From Thermoplasmatales archaeon (GTDB taxonomy: Archaea; Thermoplasmatota; E2; UBA202; DSCA01): a stretch of 6,443 bases of DNA. The notes beneath the pieces were generated by a model. That model searched no databases. It saw only the letters and a program-made list of their open reading frames with translations, and was not told the DNA's origin. The stretch lies in assembly GCA_011049295.1 (NCBI GenBank), contig DSCA01000032.1:1-6443 (forward strand), given 5' to 3'. The number at the start of each line of letters is the position of its first letter. Position 1 is the stretch's first letter. Below are positions 1-4,816 of the stretch, piece after piece. The translations under genes were made by a program, and so were the position numbers.

Positions 1-16
1 CGCGGGCACTAAACCG

Positions 17-24
17 TTTTATAG
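17..24 (+). promoter_or_regulatory. Putative box A (TATA) of the YjbQ gene
   Basis: TTTTATAG lies about 20 to 27 nt before the ATG at 44, and the bases just upstream (ACTAAACC) are loosely BRE-like. With the usual archaeal spacing of about 25 nt between box A and the transcription start, the mRNA would begin at or beside the start codon. No Shine-Dalgarno sequence precedes that codon, so a leaderless transcript is the simplest reading. This is inference from motif and spacing only. Confidence 0.45.
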
Positions 25-43
25 ACGGATTGCTTTTTGTCCC

Positions 44-460
44 ATGACAGTCTTCACGGAAACAGTACAGGTATCCACCTCTGAAATGGACGTAGTGGAT
101 ATCACCTCGCGGGTAGGGGAAGTGGTGGAGCGGTCGGGTATCACCGAGGGGCTGGCCTGTGTTTTTTGCCCTGGCTCCACCGGGGCCCTGACCACCATCG
201 AGCACGAGCCGGGCCTGATACACGACCTGCCGGCTGCCCTGGAGAGGGTGGCCCCCCGTGATGCCCGTTACCGGCACGAGGAGAGATGGCACGACGGCAA
301 CGGCCACTCCCACATCCGGGCCAGCCTCATCGGTTCCAGCATCACGGTACCCGTCATCAACGGCGCCCTTCCCCTGGGCACCTGGCAGCAACTGGTCTTT
401 GTGGAATGCGATGCACGGCAGCGCCGGCGGGAGCTAATCGTCCAGGTGCTGGGTGACTGA
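44..460 (+). CDS. YjbQ/UPF0047 family protein (secondary thiamine-phosphate synthase-like)
   Basis: This 138-residue protein has the usual length and whole-domain layout of the YjbQ/UPF0047 family. Visible family marks are the GSTGALTTIEHEPGL stretch (about residues 44-58), the signature HDGNGHSHI (83-91), followed by the conserved SL-GSS segment and the closing GTWQQ-FVECD strand. The signature histidines form the presumed metal or active site. Family members have weak thiamine-phosphate synthase activity and rescue thiamine-pathway mutants, but their true role is unsettled, so the enzymatic name should be taken loosely. The protein is soluble, with no signal or membrane segment. The ATG at 44 is chosen because the protein begins with the family's typical first strand and a box A sits at leaderless distance. 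The 3' end overlaps the convergent arfC gene by 27 nt. Confidence 0.93.
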   Translation: MTVFTETVQVSTSEMDVVDITSRVGEVVERSGITEGLACVFCPGSTGALTTIEHEPGLIHDLPAALERVAPRDARYRHEERWHDGNGHSHIRASLIGSSITVPVINGALPLGTWQQLVFVECDARQRRRELIVQVLGD

Positions 461-1087
461 CGGCCGGTATTCCATCAGAACTCCGTCGCCCAGCCGCTGC
501 ACACCCTCCAGATGCAGACGGACCACATCGTCCAGAGTGGCGGCTCCCGTGCCCCCGGCCATGGTGGGGGCGGTTCTGCCTCCAATCACACAGGGCGCCA
601 CGAACACGTACAGCACGTCCACCAGATGGCTGCGCAAAAACTCCCCGATGACGGCTTCCCCTCCCTCCACCAGCACCTTTCTAACCCCCCGTATGTCCAG
701 CTCCCTGAGCAGCTGCCGTAGGTCCACCCGTTTCGTGCCACAGCGAATAACCTCCACGTTGCCCCGCTTCTGGGAGTAGCAGGTGGTGGCAATCAGAGTG
801 GGGGCAGCATCGTTCATCACCAGGGCGTGGGGAGGGGTGCGAAACCGGCTGTCCAGCACCACCCGCAGGGGCTGCCGGGCCTCCTCCACGTATTTTCCTT
901 TGACCGTCAGCTTGGGGTCGTCGGCCAGCACCGTGCCGATGCCCACTACGATGGCGTCACACTGGTTGCGCAGCCGATGGACGCGGGCCAGGTCCTCCTC
1001 GTTGGACAACCGGGTCTGCTTGCGCGAGGGAAGGGCAATTTTGCCGTCCACCGACATGGCGCAGTTGACGATGACCGTCGGTCTCAT
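434..1087 (-). CDS. arfC: 2,5-diamino-6-(ribosylamino)-4(3H)-pyrimidinone 5'-phosphate reductase
   Basis: This 217-residue cytoplasmic enzyme corresponds to the reductase (RibD C-terminal/DHFR-like) domain alone, as in archaea and fungi, with no deaminase domain. The family uses NAD(P)H to reduce the ribosyl side chain of the pyrimidine after GTP ring opening. In archaea the product leads to riboflavin and, through 5-amino-6-ribitylaminouracil, to the F420 chromophore. Visible motifs are MSVDGKIA (residues 11-18), SNEED (28-32), GIGTVLADDP (49-58, the substrate/cofactor loop), VVLDSRFRTP (76-85), VEGGEAV (140-146) and VAPCVIGG (163-170). The reading frame stays open upstream of 1087, but that extension is low-complexity antisense sequence over tpiA. 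The ATG at 1087 matches the family N-terminus and overlaps the tpiA stop as ATGA, implying translational coupling. The gene ends in TAG, inside the 3' end of the YjbQ gene. Confidence 0.95.
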   Translation of the reverse strand: MRPTVIVNCAMSVDGKIALPSRKQTRLSNEEDLARVHRLRNQCDAIVVGIGTVLADDPKLTVKGKYVEEARQPLRVVLDSRFRTPPHALVMNDAAPTLIATTCYSQKRGNVEVIRCGTKRVDLRQLLRELDIRGVRKVLVEGGEAVIGEFLRSHLVDVLYVFVAPCVIGGRTAPTMAGGTGAATLDDVVRLHLEGVQRLGDGVLMEYRPSVTQHLDD

Positions 1088-1785
1088 TGTGGGATCAGGG
1101 CCTCTGCCATCTCCAGCAGCACCTTTTTGGGGTGCGCCGCTTTTACCACCCCGCTGGCCAGCAGCACGCCGGCCGCGCCCAGCTCCAGGGCGGTACGTAT
1201 GTCTTCTCCGGTTTTCACTCCGGCTCCGCACAGCACCGCCGTGCGGGGACTGATGGACTCCACTGCCGACACCGCCCCCACCACTATTTCCGGCTCGGCG
1301 GAGGTCACGGACACCTCTCCGCCAATCAGGCCCGGGGGCTCCACGGCCACCAGATCCGGTTCCAGGGCGGCCACCGCCCGGGTCACCGCGATGTTGTCGG
1401 CACAGACGATGGTCTCCAGTCCCGCCTTCCGGGCCCTGCCCAGGGCGGCAGCGATGTCTGCAATGCGGAGTTGATGCTCGGAGTGGTTGAGCAAGACCCC
1501 GCAGGCTCCCGCCTCCACCAGGCTCTCCGGCAGCGTCCAGCCGGTGTGGCTGCCGTAGGTGACGGGATCCAGGTGCTGTGCCCACACCGGAATGTCCACC
1601 GCCTGGGCCACCCGATAAATATCGGCAGCCTGGACGGCGATGACCAGGCTGGCTCCCGTCTCCCGTCTCACCTCCTCCATGATGTGGGCCAGGCTCACGG
1701 CGGCCTCTCCGGTGGCCTGCCGGTAGGTTTTGACGTTTACCACAATGGCTGGAAGTTCCATGGGGACATAATGGACGGGGTCCAT
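1084..1785 (-). CDS. tpiA: Triosephosphate isomerase, archaeal type
   Basis: This enzyme interconverts dihydroxyacetone phosphate and glyceraldehyde 3-phosphate in glycolysis and gluconeogenesis. At 233 residues it has the shortened archaeal length (bacterial enzymes are about 250). Catalytic positions are present: Asn17/Lys19 in VNVKTY, the histidine in NHSEH (His101, equivalent to GHSERR), and Glu149 in AVEPPGLIGG, whose following residues form the mobile loop. The phosphate-binding elements CGAGVKTGED (186-195) and GVLLASGVVK (206-215) are also intact. Two starts are possible, ATG at 1785 and ATG at 1761 (MELPAIVVN). Neither has a Shine-Dalgarno sequence, and the upstream one is reported because A/T-rich box-A candidates sit at suitable distance. 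The gene is first in a two-gene operon with arfC, with which it shares an ATGA overlap. Confidence 0.95.
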   Translation of the reverse strand: MDPVHYVPMELPAIVVNVKTYRQATGEAAVSLAHIMEEVRRETGASLVIAVQAADIYRVAQAVDIPVWAQHLDPVTYGSHTGWTLPESLVEAGACGVLLNHSEHQLRIADIAAALGRARKAGLETIVCADNIAVTRAVAALEPDLVAVEPPGLIGGEVSVTSAEPEIVVGAVSAVESISPRTAVLCGAGVKTGEDIRTALELGAAGVLLASGVVKAAHPKKVLLEMAEALIPQ

Positions 1786-1846
1786 AAAACGTTATTGTCG
1801 GCTAAAAATAGCGATATGTTTAAAAAACGGGCGCTGCTTCCTATTT
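1786..1846. promoter_or_regulatory. Divergent promoter region between tpiA and the zinc-ribbon gene
   Basis: This is the most A/T-rich stretch of an otherwise GC-rich area. It holds two blocks that could act as box A in either direction: CTAAAAATAG within 1801-1812 and TTTAAAAAA at about 1819-1827. Read on the minus strand, the second block would start a transcript about 10 nt before the tpiA ATG at 1785. Read on the plus strand, the first would start one about 15 nt before the Shine-Dalgarno sequence at 1847. The two divergent promoters therefore appear to interleave. Positions 1801-1812 also form a perfect short inverted repeat (GCTA, four A, TAGC). Confidence 0.5.
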
Positions 1847-1854
1847 GAGGTGAT
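1847..1854 (+). promoter_or_regulatory. Strong Shine-Dalgarno sequence preceding an ATA codon
   Basis: GAGGTGAT matches the complement of the conserved archaeal 16S rRNA 3' end over eight bases, the strongest ribosome binding site in the window. It is followed by ACC and then ATA at 1858, giving about 5 nt between the GGTG core and that codon, which is normal start-codon spacing. It fixes the likely start of the zinc-ribbon gene even though no ATG, GTG or TTG is present there. Confidence 0.7.
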
Positions 1855-1857
1855 ACC

Positions 1858-1983
1858 ATAGGCAACATATTCCCGCCGTGTCACGAATGTGGCGAAGGGT
1901 GGCTGGTGCCGTTCTCCTTCAAAAACGACGTGTTTGAGAAGTGGAAATGCACCAGGTGCGGATTTACTGTGGAAAAGCGATAA
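1858..1983 (+). CDS. Small zinc-ribbon protein with apparent ATA start codon
   Basis: Translated from ATA at 1858, this gives 41 residues ending in TAA. Two CxxC knuckles, Cys8/Cys11 (CHEC, then GEGW) and Cys31/Cys34 (CTRC, then GF), are separated by 19 residues, the classic layout of a one-domain zinc ribbon, with a basic C-terminal end (VEKR). The frame is closed by a TGA at 1846, so it cannot be extended upstream. The first in-frame GTG codons (1906, 1930) would delete the first knuckle. The near-perfect ribosome binding site just upstream and the intact cysteine pattern argue that the gene is real, with either a non-standard AUA start or a G-to-A change (mutation or read error) in an original ATG. 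Its partner and function are unknown. Such ribbons often bind nucleic acid or protein, but nothing here shows which. Confidence 0.65.
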   Translation: MGNIFPPCHECGEGWLVPFSFKNDVFEKWKCTRCGFTVEKR

Positions 1984-1993
1984 ATACGCCTAT

Positions 1994-2001
1994 CCTTTTA
2001 C
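1994..2001 (+). promoter_or_regulatory. Possible box A of the tRNA-Met gene
   Basis: CCTTTTAC lies roughly 20 to 27 nt upstream of the tRNA 5' end at 2021, the expected place for an archaeal TATA element driving a tRNA with little or no leader. The match to the consensus is weak, so this is a positional call. Confidence 0.3.
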
Positions 2002-2020
2002 GGGCATCGTACAACATTCT

Positions 2021-2121
2021 GTCGGGGTGGCTCAGCCTGGTTAGAGCGCCTGACTCATAAGCACAGCTCAAGGGTTCGCTGGGAAATCAGGAGGTCGCGG
2101 GTTCGGATCCCGCCCCCGACA
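2021..2121 (+). tRNA. Elongator tRNA-Met (CAU) with a 26-nt intron
   Basis: The cloverleaf folds fully. The acceptor stem GTCGGGG (2021-2027) pairs with CCCCGAC (2114-2120), with discriminator A at 2121. The D stem is GCTC/GAGC (2030-2033 with 2044-2047), the anticodon stem CCTGA/TCAGG (2049-2053 with 2087-2091), and the T stem GCGGG/CCCGC (2097-2101 with 2109-2113), with loop TTCGGAT. The anticodon CAT is at 2056-2058. The intron (2060-2085) interrupts positions 37/38, and the mature length is 75 nt. No CCA is encoded. Initiator tRNA is excluded because pair 1-72 is G-C and the three G-C pairs at the base of the anticodon stem are absent. Elongator Met is favoured over tRNA-Ile2 because its body and intron site resemble those of euryarchaeal elongator tRNA-Met. 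Confidence 0.96.
2060..2085 (+). other. tRNA intron with bulge-helix-bulge splice motif
   Basis: CTCA (2054-2057) pairs with TGGG (2080-2083), giving the 4-bp central helix (one G-U pair). On its two sides are the 3-nt bulges TAA (2058-2060) and AAA (2084-2086). The archaeal splicing endonuclease cuts after the second base of each bulge, that is after 2059 and after 2085, which releases exactly this 26-nt intron and joins position 37 to 38. The remaining intron has only a weak inner hairpin (2061-2062 with 2078-2079). Confidence 0.9.
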
Positions 2122-2129
2122 TTACTCTT

Positions 2130-2324
2130 TTGAAGGACCGGAAACGCCCCTCTTCCCCCCTTTTTTATTCCACCCGCGAGCGAGTGTACCGGCTGCTGAT
2201 CGAGGGCGTGCCCCAGGCCAGGGTGGCCCGCATCCTGGGAGTCAGCCGGCAGCGGGTGCGGAAGAAGAAGAGGATGAAGCCACGGAACTTTCCTCCCACT
2301 CCAGCACTATTTTTAAAGAGATGA
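2130..2324 (+). CDS. Small basic helix-turn-helix protein
   Basis: This 64-residue, strongly basic protein has a resolvase/sigma-like helix-turn-helix at about residues 20-44 (LLIEGVPQARVARILGVSRQ), followed by a lysine/arginine-rich tail. It probably binds DNA, but its target is unknown. The start is uncertain. TTG at 2130 lies only 8 nt after the tRNA and has no ribosome binding site. GTG at 2184 (residue 19) would keep most of the HTH, and a run of six T at 2161-2166, plausibly the tRNA terminator, lies between them. The tail after the HTH (from about residue 50) looks unstructured, so the gene may be a truncated or frameshifted relic of a longer regulator. It precedes the flavodoxin gene by 42 nt. 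Confidence 0.5.
   Translation: MKDRKRPSSPLFYSTRERVYRLLIEGVPQARVARILGVSRQRVRKKKRMKPRNFPPTPALFLKR
2161..2166 (+). terminator. Possible oligo-T terminator of tRNA-Met
   Basis: Six consecutive T follow a run of six C about 40 nt after the tRNA. Archaeal RNA polymerase terminates at such oligo-T tracts without needing a hairpin. A weaker TTTT tract also occurs at 2128-2131, nearer to the tRNA end. The longer tract lies inside the upstream part of the HTH reading frame, which bears on that gene's start. Confidence 0.35.
2310..2317 (+). promoter_or_regulatory. Putative box A of the flavodoxin gene
   Basis: TTTTTAAA overlaps the last codons of the HTH gene and would place a transcription start near 2340, leaving a leader of about 27 nt before the ATG at 2367. 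No Shine-Dalgarno sequence is seen in that leader. A second A/T-rich element (TATATG, 2350-2355) is too close to the ATG to serve it. Confidence 0.4.
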
Positions 2325-2366
2325 GAGGAAACGTTATTAGTTGCCTGGATATATGGTCCTGTCTTC

Positions 2367-2813
2367 ATGGCCGCTCTCATCGTCTGTGCCTCCGTGCATC
2401 ACGGCAACACCCGGCAGATAGCCTGGGTCATGGCCCAGGCCTTGGATGCCCACCTGTGCGATCCTGCAGATGTCGACCCGTCGGAGGCAGCGAAGTACGA
2501 TCTGATTGGCCTGGGCTCCGGCATCTATTTCTGGAGGCATCACGCCAGCATCGTGCGTTTCGCTCAAAATATGCCGGTCAGAGGGGACCAGCGCTTTTTC
2601 ATCTTTTCCACCCGGGGCGGCTTTCCGCACTGGCTGGGCCACCGTGCTCTCAAGAAGACGCTGCGGAAGAAGGGCGCTCATGTGGTGGGAGAGTTTTCCT
2701 GCAAGGGACACGATACCTATGGGCCCTTCAAACTTTTGGGGGGTCTCAACAGGGGGCATCCCGATGCAGATGACCTGGAGCGGGCCCGCCGGTTTGCCGA
2801 GGAGTTGCCATGA
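2367..2813 (+). CDS. Flavodoxin-family protein
   Basis: This 148-residue soluble protein is the size of a single flavodoxin domain, which binds FMN and carries electrons. The first strand ALIVCAS runs into the phosphate-binding loop SVHHGNTRQIA (residues 9-19), the family's S/T-x-x-G-N-T pattern. The second FMN-contact region is GLGSGIYFWRHHAS (48-61), the third is FSTRGGF (80-86), and the end FKLLGGLNRGHPDADDLERARRFAE (about 121-145) is typical of archaeal flavodoxin-like proteins related to menaquinone-dependent protoporphyrinogen oxidase-type flavodoxins. The redox partner is unknown. The ATG at 2367 is the first in frame and lies directly before the first strand. The stop overlaps the ATG of the membrane protein gene as ATGA (2810-2813), so the two were probably translationally coupled. 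Confidence 0.9.
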   Translation: MAALIVCASVHHGNTRQIAWVMAQALDAHLCDPADVDPSEAAKYDLIGLGSGIYFWRHHASIVRFAQNMPVRGDQRFFIFSTRGGFPHWLGHRALKKTLRKKGAHVVGEFSCKGHDTYGPFKLLGGLNRGHPDADDLERARRFAEELP

Positions 2814-3574
2814 ACAAAAAAAATATGGCTGGTACATATCCTTGGGAATCGCCCTGCTGATTCTGTCCGCGGCGCTGTACGTTCTCCACTTTGTGGTATT
2901 TCACGATGCGCACCACATTTTTATCTATCTTCTGGGGGACAACGCATTTATCCCCATCGAGGTTCTGGTGGTGACCATCATCATCCATCAGCTGCTAAGC
3001 ATGCGGGAGAAAAAAATACTCCTTCAGAAGATGAACATGCTGATTGGCGCCTTTTTCAGCGAGGTGGGCACCTCCCTGCTGACCCTGCTTTCCGACTACG
3101 ACCCACACCTGGAGGACATCCGGCAGTCGCTGGCCGTCACCACGGAGTGGACGGATGCCAGCTTTCGCAGTGCCATTCGTCGTCTGAAGGACTACGGCTA
3201 CGGGGTGGACATCCGCCGTCTGCCCCTGCCCGTCCTCAAGCAGCTCCTGGTGTCCAATCGGGGCTTTCTGGCCCGGCTGCTGGAAACCCCGCTCTGCTGG
3301 AGCACGAGTCGTTTACCGCCATGCTGCGGGCCGTGTTTCATCTGACCGAGGAGCTGGCCCATCGCAAAGATTTCTCCGGCCTTCCCGATACCGACCTGGG
3401 CCACCTGGCCACCGACATCCGCCGGGCCTACGTGCTCATGGTGCACGAATGGCTGGACTACATGCAGCACCTCAAGGACAATTATCCCTATCTTTTCTCC
3501 CTGGCCCTGCGCACCAACCCTTCGACGAGGGGTCCTCTCCCAATGTGACCGCATCGCCGGCAAAAGCCATATAG
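2810..3574 (+). pseudogene. Two-TM membrane protein gene interrupted by three homopolymer frameshifts
   Basis: Reading from the ATG at 2810 stops after 16 codons, yet coding sequence clearly continues in shifted frames. Adding one base in each of three short runs restores one 255-residue frame ending at TAG 3572-3574. The runs are A8 at 2816-2823, the AAA/CCCC junction at 3284-3290, and CCC at 3518-3520. The restored protein starts MNKKKYGWY, has two hydrophobic segments (about residues 8-30 and 44-66) flanking a short loop with FHDAHH, then a long soluble, helix-rich C-terminal part (RSAIRRLKDYGYG; MVHEWLDYMQHLK) ending with NPYLF-like and NPFD motifs. It resembles an uncharacterised family seen in methanogens and other anaerobes; no function is assigned. 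Without the last correction the frame ends at TGA 3546-3548. Either the gene is decaying or the assembly under-calls homopolymers. Start and stop fit its neighbours (ATGA overlap with the flavodoxin gene). Confidence 0.75.
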
Positions 3575-3594
3575 GGTCCACAGGATATAGCCGT

Positions 3595-3599
3595 GGTGA
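3595..3599 (+). promoter_or_regulatory. Ribosome binding site of the VOC-family gene
   Basis: GGTGA is complementary to the 16S rRNA 3' end and stands 6 nt before the ATG at 3606, which supports that start. Being so close to the end of the preceding gene, it suggests the VOC gene is read from the flavodoxin/membrane-protein transcript. Confidence 0.6.
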
Positions 3600-3605
3600 C
3601 CGGAG

Positions 3606-4772
3606 ATGAAAAAGCTGGTGTGCTCCCAATGCAAGCGGGTCTCGGAAACCGGGCAGGCCGCGTGCCCCCACTGCGGGGCCTCCCATCCCTTCACCTATGA
3701 CTTCAGCCAGAGCGACCGCTACCTGCAGCAGGAGACACGGCGGGTCATAGAAGAGCGCCGTCACCTGGGGCTGGAGGGCCTGGTGGGGGGACTGGACTGC
3801 GTCATCGTCAACACCGAGCCCGAGCATCAGGTGGCGGCGGTGGAGGAACTGCTGGCAACCACCGGCCTGGACATCAGCCAGGCTTTTCAGGACGACGAAT
3901 ATGTCACCTATGTGCTGGCCACTCCTGGCTCAGCCGACGTGCTGGTGCGCTCCCGCCGCCAGCCGCGCAATCCCTTCTGGGCATTCAACGACTTCCCCCA
4001 GTCCCGCCGCCTCCCCAACACCCGGCTGGAAACCCTGGTGTTTGCCACCCCCGACCTGGAAACCTACGTGAGCATCCAGCGGTCACGGGGAGTGCATTTT
4101 CTCACCCCCTCCCTCGTTCGCACCGATTACTACGACTTCATCCAGACTCCGCCGTCCCCCTTCACCGGCAACTCCCTAGGGTTCATAGAATGGAAGGAGG
4201 AGCGCAGCTACGCCTCCCATGGAGCCCAGCCGGTAGACCGGCGGCCTTCCAAGCCGGACCGTGACCACCTGGACAACATCGGAGCACTGGACCATGCGGC
4301 CACCCGGGTGCGGGCCGAGGACCGGGATGCGGCCATCATAGAGTTCATGGGGCTCACCAACTACCATTTCGACTTTGCCATCTACGTCCAGGTGTTCAAC
4401 TCCATCACCAACGTGGCCCGGCTCACTGCCGGGGACTATGCCATGGTGTTCACCAGCGGCATTTCCTCCTACGTCAACGACGAGGTGTCGGGCCCCACGG
4501 AGAAATTCATCCACAACTACGGGCCCCGTGTGCACCACCTGGCCTTTCGCACCCGCCACATCCAGGATACCTATGCCTCTCTCCGGGACCAGGGCATGCA
4601 GTTTCTCATTCCGCTGGTGGGCTCTCCCCACGAGGGCCTCAGACAGACCTTCACCCATCCCTCCTCCTACACCCTGCTGGTCACCGAGTACATCCACCGC
4701 TACGGAGACTTCGACGGCTTCTTCACCCGCAGCAACGTGACCAAGCTCACCGGGGCCACCACCCGGCAGTAG
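3606..4772 (+). CDS. Zinc-ribbon, double-VOC protein related to 4-hydroxyphenylpyruvate dioxygenase
   Basis: This 388-residue protein opens with a zinc ribbon (Cys6, Cys9, Cys20, Cys23), followed by a short charged linker and two vicinal-oxygen-chelate halves (about residues 60-200 and 225-388). The second half keeps the Fe(II) facial triad of HPPD-type enzymes by position and motif. His230 is in GALDH, His311 is in RVHHLAFRT (compare VQHIAF), and Glu361 is in TEYIHRYG (compare the IEFIQR-G of HPPD), followed by GFFTRSNVTKL at the place of the C-terminal GFGEGNFKALF gate. The 81-residue spacing between the histidines is close to the 79 of Pseudomonas HPPD, but the His-to-Glu spacing is about 32 residues shorter, so the substrate-lid segment is missing. 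The substrate is unknown, and HPPD activity itself should not be assumed, particularly in an anaerobe. It lies 31 nt after the frameshifted membrane gene and 44 nt before trpS. Confidence 0.8.
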   Translation: MKKLVCSQCKRVSETGQAACPHCGASHPFTYDFSQSDRYLQQETRRVIEERRHLGLEGLVGGLDCVIVNTEPEHQVAAVEELLATTGLDISQAFQDDEYVTYVLATPGSADVLVRSRRQPRNPFWAFNDFPQSRRLPNTRLETLVFATPDLETYVSIQRSRGVHFLTPSLVRTDYYDFIQTPPSPFTGNSLGFIEWKEERSYASHGAQPVDRRPSKPDRDHLDNIGALDHAATRVRAEDRDAAIIEFMGLTNYHFDFAIYVQVFNSITNVARLTAGDYAMVFTSGISSYVNDEVSGPTEKFIHNYGPRVHHLAFRTRHIQDTYASLRDQGMQFLIPLVGSPHEGLRQTFTHPSSYTLLVTEYIHRYGDFDGFFTRSNVTKLTGATTRQ

Positions 4773-4787
4773 GAGCATTTCAAAAAC

Positions 4788-4796
4788 TACAAATAG
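4788..4796 (+). promoter_or_regulatory. Possible box A upstream of trpS
   Basis: The 44-nt gap 4773-4816 is A/T-rich compared with its surroundings. ACAAATAG within it lies about 25 nt before the trpS ATG, which would give a transcript with a very short leader. A weak AGGGG (4808-4812) is the only Shine-Dalgarno-like sequence. Read-through from the VOC gene is equally possible. Confidence 0.35.
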
Positions 4797-4816
4797 GCTT
4801 TTTTGATAGGGGCAGG

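Noticed and set aside
1088..1585. Upstream extension of the arfC reading frame to 383 residues
   Set aside because: The extra N-terminal part is glycine/arginine-rich sequence antisense to the well-supported tpiA gene, a typical GC-rich shadow. The true start at 1087 matches the family N-terminus.
1087..1848. Long plus-strand open frame opposite tpiA
   Set aside because: It is compositionally odd, resembles no family, and lies entirely over tpiA; an artefact of high GC content.
2021..2121. tRNA-Met as an attachment site for an integrated element, or as initiator tRNA
   Set aside because: No integrase and no repeated tRNA 3' end are seen downstream. Pair 1-72 and the anticodon stem are not of the initiator type.
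1787..2338. Shared 10-mer AAACGTTATT at 1787-1796 and 2329-2338, both intergenic
   Set aside because: A ten-base match is expected many times by chance in a window of this size, and the two copies sit differently relative to their genes.
2810..2857. A separate 16-codon peptide gene from ATG 2810
   Set aside because: Its first residues continue naturally into the shifted membrane-protein frame; it is the front of the broken gene, not a gene of its own.
2842..3345. An intact shorter membrane protein starting at TTG 2842
   Set aside because: This start would cut into the first membrane segment, has no ribosome binding site, and still leaves the break near 3286 and a foreign-looking C-terminus.
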